The notes: generated by a model from the sequence alone, not told the origin. 45,559 nt of DNA from an uncultured Victivallales bacterium (GCA_934644965.1 CAKUDG010000028.1:1-45559); one strand, 5' to 3'; numbered from the stretch's first letter, positions 8,544 through 17,315 are shown. Numbers and translations are program-made.

Positions 8544-9461
8544 CTATTCTTCTTCCCGCGGGAGTGAAATATGGAATGACTCCGGATGACGGTTCCGGAA
8601 CCAGGTGTCCTGGCGTCTGGCGAACTGACGTGTGGCAATGACGATTTTTTCCTTCAGATCTGCTCTGGAACATTTTCCGTTCAGATATTCGGCGATCAAC
8701 GCATATCCCAGAGCCTGCCATGCAGTGGGAGTCTGGAGAAGTCCCTGAGCGAGCAGCGCTTCTGTTTCCTCGATCCAGCCGTTTTGGAGCATGGTTCCCG
8801 TACGGGATTCGATGCGTTGCAGCAGGACGGATCTTTCCCAATGAAGATAAAAGGAACGAATGTCTGAACGAGCGTTTTCATCCTTTTTCTTATGCTGGAG
8901 TTCCGAGATCTGGGAGCCGGAGAGAAGAAAAACCTCGTAGGCCCGGATCAGTTTGCGGCGGTGCTTGTTCCAGCGCTCATAATCCAGGGGACAGGATTCC
9001 CGCATGATTTCCAGGAGGGTGGGGAATCCCCGGTCGTTGTCATATTTTCTATCCAGTTCATCGCGGAGTTCCTGCTTTGCGGGCAGAGGATCGAGCCCGT
9101 AAAGCAATGCGTGGATATACAGACCGCTTCCTCCGGCGATGATCGGGAGTTTCCCCCTCTTGCGGATATCTTTCAATGCGGCTTCCGCAAGAGTGCAGAA
9201 ACGGTAGATGTCCGATTTCTCATGAATATCCAGAATGTCCAGAAGATGATGGCGGATCCGCGACTGCTCTTCTTTTGATGCTTTGGCTGTACCAATGTCG
9301 AGTCCCCTGTACAGCTGCATGGAATCGGCGGAAATGATTTCGCCATTGAATTTTTCCGCGATTTCCATGGCCAGGGCACTTTTCCCCGATGCCGTGGCAC
9401 CCATAATCAGGACGGCGTTCTGCCCGGAACGTGCCGTCTCTTCCATTTCCCGCGGAATCAT
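8544..9461 (-). CDS. miaA: tRNA dimethylallyltransferase MiaA
   Basis: Transfers a dimethylallyl group to N6 of A37 in tRNAs reading codons that begin with U. At 305 residues it matches the family. Seen: P-loop GATASGKS near the N-terminus, EIISADSMQLYRGLDIGTAK, the IAGGSGLYIHALLYGL segment, and the late QFARRQDTWFRN motif. The ATG at 9461 overlaps the lspA stop by 4 nt (ATGA), implying translational coupling. The lspA-miaA pairing is a shared transcript, probably read from dksA onwards. Confidence 0.97.
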   Translation of the reverse strand: MIPREMEETARSGQNAVLIMGATASGKSALAMEIAEKFNGEIISADSMQLYRGLDIGTAKASKEEQSRIRHHLLDILDIHEKSDIYRFCTLAEAALKDIRKRGKLPIIAGGSGLYIHALLYGLDPLPAKQELRDELDRKYDNDRGFPTLLEIMRESCPLDYERWNKHRRKLIRAYEVFLLSGSQISELQHKKKDENARSDIRSFYLHWERSVLLQRIESRTGTMLQNGWIEETEALLAQGLLQTPTAWQALGYALIAEYLNGKCSRADLKEKIVIATRQFARRQDTWFRNRHPESFHISLPREEE

Positions 9462-10027
9462 TGTTTCAAAGAAAAGGGCGGCGGAGAACTCATTTTCTTC
9501 TTATCCCCTCCGCTCTTGCCGCGTTCCGGTTCCGGTCGGAAAAGCGTGGAGAGGATAAACAGAAGCACCCCGGCCGTGATGCAGGAATCCGCCACATTGA
9601 AGGACGGCCATTGAAAACGCCCGATGTAAAACTGCAGGAAGTCCACCACCTCTCCACGGAACACACGGTCAACCGAGTTCCCCACAATCCCGGAAACCAC
9701 AAGCATCAATGCAAGATACCGTTCCTTCCATCCGTCTGATATCTTTGAAATGAAAACGATAATGCAAATCAGAACCGTCAGTGAAATGCCGAGCAGAAGC
9801 CAGCCTTTCCCTGCCAGCATTCCCCATGCGGCTCCTTTGTTCGTAATATAGGTGATGTTGAAAAAACCGGGAATGACCGGAATACGTTCCAGAAAGTCCA
9901 CGTGTTCCACAATCGCAACCTTGGTGATCTGATCCGCAAGAAAAAGAAGCAGTGCGAGAATCCCCGTATTGACGATCCACTTCTTCTCTTCCCGGGATCC
10001 CGCTGTGATTCTTCCTGAAAAAAGCAT
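9458..10027 (-). CDS. lspA: Lipoprotein signal peptidase (signal peptidase II)
   Basis: Inner-membrane aspartyl protease that cleaves prolipoprotein signal peptides after lipid attachment. Four hydrophobic segments are visible. Catalytic motifs: NITYITNKGAAWGM, SGIVGNSVDRV with the first catalytic Asp, and VVDFLQFY followed by FNVADSCI with the second. The protein is 189 residues from the ATG at 10027, which has a GGAG upstream. The frame stays open to 10477, but the added sequence is Ser/Arg-rich and unlike the family. A Lys- and Pro-rich C-terminal tail makes it slightly longer than usual. Its substrates are likely the lipoproteins encoded nearby (18919-19662, 38000-38452). Confidence 0.96.
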   Translation of the reverse strand: MLFSGRITAGSREEKKWIVNTGILALLLFLADQITKVAIVEHVDFLERIPVIPGFFNITYITNKGAAWGMLAGKGWLLLGISLTVLICIIVFISKISDGWKERYLALMLVVSGIVGNSVDRVFRGEVVDFLQFYIGRFQWPSFNVADSCITAGVLLFILSTLFRPEPERGKSGGDKKKMSSPPPFSLKQ

Positions 10028-10331
10028 TCCGATTCCGACTCCGGATTTGTTTGTTGTTGATGAAATATCGGGCAAAAGCCCCCGGCAGTTCCTGGATGAC
10101 TGGAAATTCCTGTCTTTCACCATCTCCCGCGTGACTCGCGACTCAGATACGGAAAACTCCGCAGTGCTGTTTGCGCGCAGAAAAGGCACGTGAAAAGGGG
10201 GGGATGTCTGCTCAATAAAGCTTTCTCCCGTCCCCCACCTCTGCTGATTCAGACACGGCAGAATGAGATTTTGCCGGCTTCCGGAAGAAGGGAAAAGAAA
10301 ACAGGATCTCCCCCCCCTCTCTTTCTCTGGA
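10028..10331. other. Gap between dksA-like and lspA genes
   Basis: 304 nt with no separate gene on either strand that I can support. The lspA frame is open through it but reads as non-coding sequence. It includes C and G runs (10197-10203 and 10310-10317). It is probably internal to a dksA-lspA-miaA transcript. Confidence 0.4.
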
Positions 10332-11072
10332 TCAGCGTTTTCTGTTGCGGGGATCTTCGAGTTTTTCCCGTTTCGACTTGCAGTTGGTGCAGTATCTGGC
10401 ATACGGCTTCGCTTCCAGACGGCCTTCGGCAATTTCGCAGCCGCAGTCCAGACAAATACCGTATTCATTGTCCTCAAGGCGCTGAAGAGCTTCGTCGATC
10501 ATTTCGATGACATCTCCTTCCTCGGAGAGGAGCCCGAGCTCCAGATCATGTCTGAAATTATCGCTTCCGAGATCAGCCATGTGCGTTGCCATTCCTGCCC
10601 GTTCGCCAGCGGCGTCTTTCTTGGAGGAAAGGGCTTCATCCGTGTGAAATTTCAGCTGGGCCATGAATTCGGTGCGTTCCGCCATCAGGAGAGAGATGAA
10701 ATGCTTTTTCTGAGTTTTTGTGAGTTTTCTTTTCTTGTGGGGAATATTTTTCTTATTCTGAAGCGGAGTTTCTTTCTTCACTGCAGCTTTGACGGGAGCT
10801 TTGGCGGTTTTCGCCGCTGGAGCCTTGGCGGCGGGAGTCACTGGAGCTGTTTTTTCAGGTGTTTTGACACGGGAAGCGGCTTTTGCAGGAGCTTTGGCGG
10901 TTTTCGCCGCCGGAGCCTTGGCGGGAGCTTTTTCCGTTTTTGCCGCAGCCTTTGCCGACGTCTTCACAGAAGCCTTGGGAGAGGACTCTTTGGAAGAGAC
11001 GGTTTTTTTGACGGCCGCCGCTTTTTTGGAAACGGACTTTTCCTCTGAAGTTTTTTTCGTGGGGCTTTTCAT
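10332..11072 (-). CDS. DksA/TraR-type zinc-finger protein with a Lys/Ala-rich H1-like tail
   Basis: A 246-residue protein in two parts. Residues 1-116 are Lys-, Ala- and Pro-rich, with a near-duplicated block (AKAPAAKTAKAPAKAA at 51-66 and AKAPAAKTAKAPVKAA at 82-97), resembling histone H1 or bacterial HU tails. Residues 117-246 form a DksA-like coiled coil and a four-cysteine zinc finger (C207, C210, C228, C231). DksA proteins bind the RNA polymerase secondary channel; the tail suggests extra nucleic-acid binding, which is inference. The start is the ATG at 11072, with GAGGA upstream at slightly long spacing. A good promoter lies at 11143-11171, and lspA and miaA follow in the same direction. 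Confidence 0.85.
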   Translation of the reverse strand: MKSPTKKTSEEKSVSKKAAAVKKTVSSKESSPKASVKTSAKAAAKTEKAPAKAPAAKTAKAPAKAASRVKTPEKTAPVTPAAKAPAAKTAKAPVKAAVKKETPLQNKKNIPHKKRKLTKTQKKHFISLLMAERTEFMAQLKFHTDEALSSKKDAAGERAGMATHMADLGSDNFRHDLELGLLSEEGDVIEMIDEALQRLEDNEYGICLDCGCEIAEGRLEAKPYARYCTNCKSKREKLEDPRNRKR

Positions 11073-11142
11073 GGTCAGAACTTCTTCCTCGGTTATCGTG
11101 TCAACACTGAAAAAACACTTTTCAAATCTTGAAAGATCGTAC

Positions 11143-11171
11143 ATAATATCACTTTTCAGAATGATATTCAA
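11143..11171 (-). promoter_or_regulatory. Promoter of the dksA-lspA-miaA group
   Basis: Minus-strand TTGAAT (11166-11171), 17-nt spacer, TATTAT (11143-11148); leader of about 60 nt to the ATG at 11072. Confidence 0.55.
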
Positions 11172-11317
11172 GTTTTTCTTCCTTGTTAAAAAAATTTTTT
11201 TCGCGTTTTTTTGCATTTTTTTGCCTTTTTCTGTCCACAGAGCGCCCTGATACGGAAAGAAAAGGAAAAAAAGAGGAATCAAGCCAGAAGAGGATGAAAA
11301 GGAAAAAACAAGAAGCA

Positions 11318-11345
11318 TTGCATTTCTTGCGAAACAGGGTATATT
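11318..11345 (+). promoter_or_regulatory. Promoter of the SGNH-PHP gene pair
   Basis: TTGCAT (11318-11323), 16-nt spacer, TATATT (11340-11345), about 75 nt before the ATG at 11422. Confidence 0.5.
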
Positions 11346-11421
11346 TCCGGGCATTCAATGCACAGAAACAATTTTTTTCTTCATGTGCGCATACAGCTAT
11401 TTTGCATTGAGGAGGAATGAT

Positions 11422-12051
11422 ATGCTGATCCTTGAACACGGGTTGAAAATTCTTTTTACAGGCGACAGCGTCACCGACTGCGGACGGGACCGTTCCAACT
11501 GCTGCCATCTGGGCAGCGGCTATCCCTTTCTGATCGCATCGCGACTTGGTGCGGACCTGGCGGAAATGGAGCTTCAGTTCTTCAATACCGGGATCGGAGG
11601 GAACCGCATTTCGGACCTGAAAGCCAGATGGGTCGAAGACTGCATTGCGCTGAAACCGGATATCGTTTCCATTCTGATCGGAGTCAATGACACCTGGCAC
11701 AGCTTTTCCGGGAAAGAAGTCATTCCGCCTGAGGTCTTTCGGAAAGACTACAGGGAAATTATCGAAAAGACGCTTGACGCTCTGCCTTCAGTCCAGCTCA
11801 TTCTGATGGAACCCTTTGCGTTTCCGATAGATGAACAGCGTGCCTCCTTCCGTCCGGATCTTGATCTGAAAATCCACGTGGTCCGGGAACTCGCAAGAGA
11901 GTTCGCAGACGCCTTCCTTCCCCTCGACGGTCTCTTTGCCGAAGCCTCTTGCCGCGCTCCCATGACTCACTGGCTCGGAGACGGCGTGCATCCGACTCCG
12001 AACGGACATTCCCTCATTGCCGACGCCTGGATTGATACAGTCTGTGTCTGA
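11422..12051 (+). CDS. SGNH/GDSL-family hydrolase
   Basis: A 209-residue esterase/lipase of the SGNH superfamily, likely removing acyl groups from sugars or lipids. All four blocks are visible: GDSVTDCG (catalytic Ser ~16), GIGGNRISDL (oxyanion Gly), IGVNDTWH (oxyanion Asn) and LGDGVHPTPNGH (Asp and His of the triad). GGAGGA lies 6 nt before the chosen ATG, a near-ideal ribosome site. No signal peptide, so cytoplasmic. The following PHP gene starts 4 nt after the stop, pointing to one transcript. Confidence 0.9.
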   Translation: MLILEHGLKILFTGDSVTDCGRDRSNCCHLGSGYPFLIASRLGADLAEMELQFFNTGIGGNRISDLKARWVEDCIALKPDIVSILIGVNDTWHSFSGKEVIPPEVFRKDYREIIEKTLDALPSVQLILMEPFAFPIDEQRASFRPDLDLKIHVVRELAREFADAFLPLDGLFAEASCRAPMTHWLGDGVHPTPNGHSLIADAWIDTVCV

Positions 12052-12055
12052 AAAT

Positions 12056-12976
12056 ATGCAGTCCGTTTTTTTCTCTGATACTTCCGTATCCGTTCCGGGA
12101 TCCGCTTCCAGCGCTGGAGACTGGATTGATCTCCATACGCACAGCAGTGCATCGGATGGATCGGATTCGCCTGCGATGCTGCTGGAGAAGGCCTGCGGAC
12201 TGGGCCTTTCCGCCATTGCGCTTTGCGATCATGACACGGTTTCAGGACTGGATGAATTTCTTGAGGCCGCCGGGTCCAGATCCATTACGGCTGTACCGGG
12301 TGTGGAGATTTCCACCCGTCTTTATCAGAAAGAACTGCATATCGTGGGGCTTTTCATTCATCATCGGAACGGAAGGCTCCTGGAAGCACTGGAATCCGTC
12401 CGAGCGTCTCGTGAAAAGCGGAACAAACTCATGGTGGCTGGACTCAACGCCGCAGGATATGACATTTCTTATGACGAAGTAGCGGCTCTTGCCGGAGGTG
12501 AAAGCGTCGGCCGCCCCCATATTGCCGGTTTGCTGATTCGGAAAGGCTATTTCCAGACCTTTCAGGATGCCTTCGATCACTGTTTGAAACGGGGCACAAG
12601 GACTTATGTCCCCCGTGAACTGATGACGCCGCAGGAAGGCATCCGTCTTATACACGAAGCGGGCGGACTTGCCATCTGGGCTCACCCGATCTACCGCCAG
12701 ACATCGGAACGGTTTTTTCTCCGCAAGTTTCTGAAAAAGCTCATCGCTGCAGGACTGGATGGGGTGGAGGCTTATTATTCCATGTTTTCTGAAGAACAGC
12801 GGGACCTGGTCTGTTCCGTCGCCGATGAACTGGGTTTGCTGATTTCTGGCGGCAGTGATTATCACGGAACGAATCAGCCTGGCATCTCCCTCGGATCTGG
12901 TTGCGGAAACCTGAAAGTACCGGCCTTCCTCCTGGAAAAAATGAAGACCAGGCTTAGAGAAAGGGATCTTATTTAG
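12056..12976 (+). CDS. PHP-domain phosphoesterase (TrpH/YciV-like)
   Basis: A 306-residue metal-dependent phosphoesterase. PHP signatures: DLHTHSSASDG near the N-terminus, LCDHDTVSGLDEF, GVEISTR, HIVGLFIH, then late IWAHPIYR and ISGGSDYHG. The arrangement matches YciV/RnmA-type enzymes, which act on 3',5'-nucleoside bisphosphates and RNA 5' ends; that activity is inferred. A TTG at 12017 is in frame and would overlap the upstream gene, but the ATG at 12056 is the simpler start. Neither has a clear Shine-Dalgarno, so coupling to the preceding gene is likely. Confidence 0.88.
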   Translation: MQSVFFSDTSVSVPGSASSAGDWIDLHTHSSASDGSDSPAMLLEKACGLGLSAIALCDHDTVSGLDEFLEAAGSRSITAVPGVEISTRLYQKELHIVGLFIHHRNGRLLEALESVRASREKRNKLMVAGLNAAGYDISYDEVAALAGGESVGRPHIAGLLIRKGYFQTFQDAFDHCLKRGTRTYVPRELMTPQEGIRLIHEAGGLAIWAHPIYRQTSERFFLRKFLKKLIAAGLDGVEAYYSMFSEEQRDLVCSVADELGLLISGGSDYHGTNQPGISLGSGCGNLKVPAFLLEKMKTRLRERDLI

Positions 12977-13024
12977 CCAAACTTCTCTTTTTTTTCCCCC
13001 CCCGCTTTTCCAAGTCTTTTCCCC

Positions 13025-13053
13025 TTGCCAAAAAAACGTTTTTGTGCTATAAT
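13025..13053 (+). promoter_or_regulatory. Promoter of the DUF2062-kinase operon
   Basis: TTGCCA (13025-13030), 17-nt spacer, consensus TATAAT (13048-13053). About 165 nt of leader precede the ATG at 13223, which has AAGGAG 6 nt upstream. Confidence 0.65.
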
Positions 13054-13222
13054 GTCAGGGATTCTTTTTTTATGATTTTTTTTTGCTTGCTTTTACTTTG
13101 CGGGTATTACACGCATCATCTGCCTCAGAAGTGATTTTGTTTTCTGGAAAAAAAACGTCCGGCTGGCCTGCGGGGGGGCAGACGCGGAAATTGCGGACGG
13201 GAAAGCTGACAAGGAGTTTGAC

Positions 13223-13803
13223 ATGCCGTCCCTGAAGAAGAAATTCTCCTGGAAATGGCTTTACCGGAAGATCGTTCTGCAGGAAGGCTCTCCGGAGAGC
13301 GTGGCGAGAGGTGCGGCGATCGGGTTGTTTACCGGATTTGTCATTCCCATCGGGTTTCAGACTTTTGTGGTGTTTCCGCTGGCGTTTCTTTTCCGGGCGA
13401 ACAAGATTCTTTCGTTTGTTTTCACGATGGTGACAAATCCCTATACGGTATTTTTCATTTATCCTCTTCAATGTTATATCGGGAGTTTGATTCTGATGAG
13501 GCCGATGAGCATGGGGGATATTGAGATCCGTCTCCGCTGTATCCTGAGGGAGCAGACGTTTCAGAGTCTGATGAATCTCGGGGGGATGTGGCGGGACCTT
13601 TTCTGGCGGGTGGGGCGCTGCTTGGAATTGTCAGTGCGCCGATCGGATATTTCGCCAGTTACGGAATGATACAGCGTTATCGGCAGAGGAAGGAGGCTCG
13701 TCTGAGAAAACGTCTTGCGGCGGCGGCCTCCCGTTGTTTCGGGCCAGATCCGGACGACGTCTCGCGGAAGCGTCTGCAGGAACATGATGGGAACGGAGTG
13801 TGA
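13223..13803 (+). CDS. DUF2062 family membrane protein, frame broken at a G6 run
   Basis: The first frame (13223 to a stop at 13669) encodes SPESVARGAAIGLFTGF, TNPYTVFFIYPLQCYIG and SLMNLGG, then loses family resemblance. The frame reached by stepping back one base at GGGGGG (13580-13585) continues DVAGPFLAGGALLG and ends at 13803. It matches the paralogue at 6880-7488 (DLGGQLLASFFIGGLLLT) residue for residue in spacing. The restored protein would be 193 residues against 202 for the paralogue. Possible causes are a one-base deletion, an assembly error, or slippage during transcription or translation. The restored stop overlaps the kinase GTG (GTGA), which argues that the second frame is or recently was translated. 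Confidence 0.75.
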
Positions 13804-16800
13804 CGGAAAAAATGAAATCTCTGCGCGAAAAAACGCGGAAAGTTGCTTTGAACGTTGATGTTGTCTTCAATCCCCATGACCCGAAGTACAAGGCCATTCC
13901 CCTGCCGGAGAAATACACGGTCCTTCAGGCGCTCGGGCAGGGGGGGATGAAAACCATCCTTCTGGTGCATGATTCCGAGGCGGGGCGGGATGTGGCGCTG
14001 GCGGTCATGAACCGGAAAGATGATCTGATTGCCCGCGAACGCTTCTGCAACGAAGCGAGAATCACCTCCCAGCTGGAACACCCGAACATCATTCCGCTTC
14101 ATGAAATGTCCCTGGACTGCGGCCTTCCTTATTTCACGATGAAATATGTCTGCGGAGACGATCTTGCGGAAATTCTGGAGGGTCTTGCGCGCGGGAATGC
14201 GAAATATCAGAAGAAATACACTTTGAACCTTCTTCTGGATATTTTTCTGAAGATTTGCGATGCCATTGCCTTTGCCCATTCCAAAGGGATCATCCATCTG
14301 GATTTGAAACCGGAAAATGTTCAGGTCGGCGATTTCGGGGAAGTGCTGGTTCTGGACTGGGGACTGGCCAAACAGCATGAGGAAATGGATACCTTCGACC
14401 GCGGGGACTCGCCCAAGTCCTCTGCCGCCGCGGCATCTTCCACCCCGGTATTCAGCGACTCCCTTGCAGCCCTCACTGTGGACGGTCTCATCAAAGGCAC
14501 CCCCTCCTACATGGCGCCGGAACAGGCGGCGGGGAAAAACAGCCGCCGCGGATACCGGACCGACATTTATGCACTGGGAGGCATTCTCTATTCCATGCTG
14601 ACCTTCAAAGTTCCTGTGGACGGGCGCACCCCCGAAGAAACCATCCGCAATGCGCTGAAAGGCTACATTCGCTCCATCCGGAAAATGGCTCCTCGCGGGC
14701 GTGGAGTTCCCATTCAGCTGGAATGCATTGCCTACAAGGCGATGGCCCGGAATCCGGATCAGCGTTATGCGAGTGTCGCGGATCTGAAGGCGGATATTGC
14801 AGCGTATCAGAAAGGTTTTGCCACGAAGGCGGAAAATGCGGACTGGATGACTCTTTTGTTTCTCTTTCTGCGAAGAAACCGACGTCTTATTCAGGTGGCA
14901 TTGCTCCTGATTGTGGTTGTTTTCAGCATGTTCCGAATCTTTCTGCATCTGCTGGATTTGGAGCTGGACAGCATTACCACGACGTTTGACAATTATAAAC
15001 AGTCCATCATCCGCGAAAAACAGGCGGAACTCGGTCGGAGCTGGAACTTGAGTTTTGAGGAGAATTTTTCAGACAGTTATCTTCTGGAGCGCTGGTCTCT
15101 GGAAGATTTCTCCGGTACGCCTCTGCCTACTGCCGCCGCGGCATCTGCCATCATGCCCGGTCCTGACGGCGCCATCATCGGCAGCGACCGTCCGTTACGC
15201 ATCCGCTACCGTGACACCCTGCCGCCGTCCGATTTCCGGGTTTCAACGAAACTAGCTCTTTTTGACGGTTTTTTCTCCCCCTTCCTTCTTTCCTTTCAAG
15301 GGCCTTCTCCTTCGGAAAGCTATGAAATCCGTTACAACTGTGGGGAACGGCAAAGCGTTTTCCAGATCCGTGAGCTGGGGACTGGAAAGATCCTCGGGGA
15401 AACTCCGTTCCAATTCCCTGAGGGCGGGGAAGAACTGCAGCTTGACTTTTCCATGAAAAGTTCCCCGGACAGCAGAAATTTTCAGTTGAGCCTCTTCCTC
15501 AACGGGGAACAGAAACTCTCCGTCGTCAAGGACCGGACCTTTTTTTCCGGAACCGCCGGTTACCGTTTTTCCTATCAGGTGGAGAATGCGGAGTTGCGGA
15601 TCGGCAGTCTGAAAATATATGTGCTCGGTCCTCCCAGGAAAGTGGATCTGCTCGAATTTGCCGGAATCCAGCTGGCGAAAGGGAATTTTGCCAATGCCAG
15701 AGATTTTTACAGAGAAGTTGAAGAATCGGAAATGGACCCCGTCAGGAAACTTGCCGCCGTAAAAGGTCGCATTCTGACGGATGAAATGGAAAAATGCTCA
15801 GGAGATATAAATACTTGGAAAAAATTCCTGAAGGATTCCCTCCCGGGGACGGAACTGGAAGTTTTTTCCGATGCCGATGGCATCTGTCTGAAAGTGCATG
15901 GCTGGAAATCGGGGACTTTCCCGGAAGACCTGCCGGTATCGAGGCTGATTCTTTCCGGACTATCCAGCTCTCTCCCGGAAGGGATTTCCTCCCTTTCTTC
16001 TCTGAAGAGTCTGGAACTCAGGGATGGAGAAATCCGTTCGTTCAAGCCGCTGGAAGGGCTTCCTCTGAAGAAACTGAGCTGCCGGAACATGACGCTGCCG
16101 CCGCTTTCCGGGTTATCCGGGCTTCCGCTGGAAGAAGCGGATTTCCGAAACTGCAGAGGAATTGTCTTGGACGGGATCGGGGATTTGCATTCATTGCGCA
16201 GGCTCACTCTCTCCCGCTGTGGACTGGAAGACATTCATGTGCTCTCCTCTCTTCCGATGACCGTTCTCGATTTGAGTGAAAACCGTTTGACGGATGTGAG
16301 CGCTCTTTCATCGCTTCCCCTGACAGATTTGAACCTTTCCGGCAATCAGCTTAAACAGGCGGAGGCGACTGGAAGCATGCGTACGCTGAAGACCCTGGAT
16401 CTTTCCGGCAATACTTTGGAAAGACTGCATCTTCCGTCCGGGGGGGCTCTGACCGTGCTGAAAGCGGATTCCAACCGTCTTCAGGACTGTTCCTCCCTGC
16501 TCAATTCCTATCAGCTGGAGATCCTTTCTCTCCGCGGCAACGGGATTTCGGACCCGCCGCATTTCGGGGCGTTTGAAAACCTGCGTGAACTGTATCTGGA
16601 CGGCAATGAAATCACGGATCTGGCTTTCCTGATTCCGGGATGCCGGCAGCTTCGGAGTCTGGGAATTTCGTTCAACCGGATTCGGAAACTGGATCCACTG
16701 GCATCACTGAAGAGTCTCAGGAGTCTGGACTGTTCTGGGAACGAAGTGGAATCGCTTCTTCCGCTTGCGGGTCTGCATCTGGAAGAGCTTTCCGTCTGGG

Positions 16801-17315
16801 GATGTCCCATCAGGGATACCGGGGGGGTATTTTCAAATCCGCCGGAAAAGGCATTTCTGTTTGATCCTCTTTCCCTGAACCAGACCTTTCTGGAGGAAAT
16901 GGATCCGTCCCGGCGTTCCTCCCGGTTGCTTCTTCATAGCATCGGTGTCCTGAACGCGTTCCGGAACGGGAACATTGAGTCACTGAAATCTTATGCTGCA
17001 CCCTATTCAGGAAGAAAATACCTGGCGATTCCTCAGCCCTTTTCATGGGATGCCGCCGTGAAAACGGCGGAAAAGCTGGGTGCAAAACTGCCTTCCTCGG
17101 AAGATCTGACTGTGCCGCTTCAGACTCTTGCAGGAGAATTGACTCCGGCATTCTGGATTCGCGGAAGGGATCTTTCTCCCAGCGGAAAAAACGGGGATTC
17201 CACTGCCAGGTCTTCTGAGGGTGTGGTTTTTTCGCGCCGGGATGCGGAAGACCATTTTGAACGCATTTCTCAACAGGATCAGCGCCGTTTCCCCTTGGTT
17301 CTCTACTGGGAATAA
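13800..17315 (+). CDS. Membrane-anchored Ser/Thr protein kinase with LRR ectodomain, WNK-like lysine placement
   Basis: 1171 residues. The kinase domain spans ~38-340, one membrane segment ~363-386, a beta-rich LamG-like region ~410-620, a short TPR-like helical part ~630-680, leucine-rich repeats ~712-1010, and a C-terminal stretch (~1040-1171) with AKLPSSEDL and AFWIRG that recalls C-type-lectin-like folds. The glycine loop reads LGQGGMKTI (Lys51). The VAIK position is VALAV (Ala68 where Lys is expected). Helix-C Glu85, HLDLKPEN (Asp168), DWG (186-188) and MAPE are present, so catalysis is plausible. The kinase is cytoplasmic and the LRR part periplasmic by inference. Start: GTG at 13800 (4-nt overlap with upstream frame) or ATG at 13812. 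Confidence 0.88.
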   Translation: MTEKMKSLREKTRKVALNVDVVFNPHDPKYKAIPLPEKYTVLQALGQGGMKTILLVHDSEAGRDVALAVMNRKDDLIARERFCNEARITSQLEHPNIIPLHEMSLDCGLPYFTMKYVCGDDLAEILEGLARGNAKYQKKYTLNLLLDIFLKICDAIAFAHSKGIIHLDLKPENVQVGDFGEVLVLDWGLAKQHEEMDTFDRGDSPKSSAAAASSTPVFSDSLAALTVDGLIKGTPSYMAPEQAAGKNSRRGYRTDIYALGGILYSMLTFKVPVDGRTPEETIRNALKGYIRSIRKMAPRGRGVPIQLECIAYKAMARNPDQRYASVADLKADIAAYQKGFATKAENADWMTLLFLFLRRNRRLIQVALLLIVVVFSMFRIFLHLLDLELDSITTTFDNYKQSIIREKQAELGRSWNLSFEENFSDSYLLERWSLEDFSGTPLPTAAAASAIMPGPDGAIIGSDRPLRIRYRDTLPPSDFRVSTKLALFDGFFSPFLLSFQGPSPSESYEIRYNCGERQSVFQIRELGTGKILGETPFQFPEGGEELQLDFSMKSSPDSRNFQLSLFLNGEQKLSVVKDRTFFSGTAGYRFSYQVENAELRIGSLKIYVLGPPRKVDLLEFAGIQLAKGNFANARDFYREVEESEMDPVRKLAAVKGRILTDEMEKCSGDINTWKKFLKDSLPGTELEVFSDADGICLKVHGWKSGTFPEDLPVSRLILSGLSSSLPEGISSLSSLKSLELRDGEIRSFKPLEGLPLKKLSCRNMTLPPLSGLSGLPLEEADFRNCRGIVLDGIGDLHSLRRLTLSRCGLEDIHVLSSLPMTVLDLSENRLTDVSALSSLPLTDLNLSGNQLKQAEATGSMRTLKTLDLSGNTLERLHLPSGGALTVLKADSNRLQDCSSLLNSYQLEILSLRGNGISDPPHFGAFENLRELYLDGNEITDLAFLIPGCRQLRSLGISFNRIRKLDPLASLKSLRSLDCSGNEVESLLPLAGLHLEELSVWGCPIRDTGGVFSNPPEKAFLFDPLSLNQTFLEEMDPSRRSSRLLLHSIGVLNAFRNGNIESLKSYAAPYSGRKYLAIPQPFSWDAAVKTAEKLGAKLPSSEDLTVPLQTLAGELTPAFWIRGRDLSPSGKNGDSTARSSEGVVFSRRDAEDHFERISQQDQRRFPLVLYWE

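Larger units (their letters stand above)
11073..11421. other. Divergent promoter region of dksA-like and SGNH genes
   Basis: 349 nt holding two back-to-back promoters (11143-11171 leftward, 11318-11345 rightward), separated by T-rich sequence. No gene is seen. Confidence 0.5.

Noticed and set aside
10028..10477. N-terminal extension of lspA
   Set aside because: Open by chance; overlaps the dksA-like gene end, and the ATG at 10027 gives a normal LspA start.
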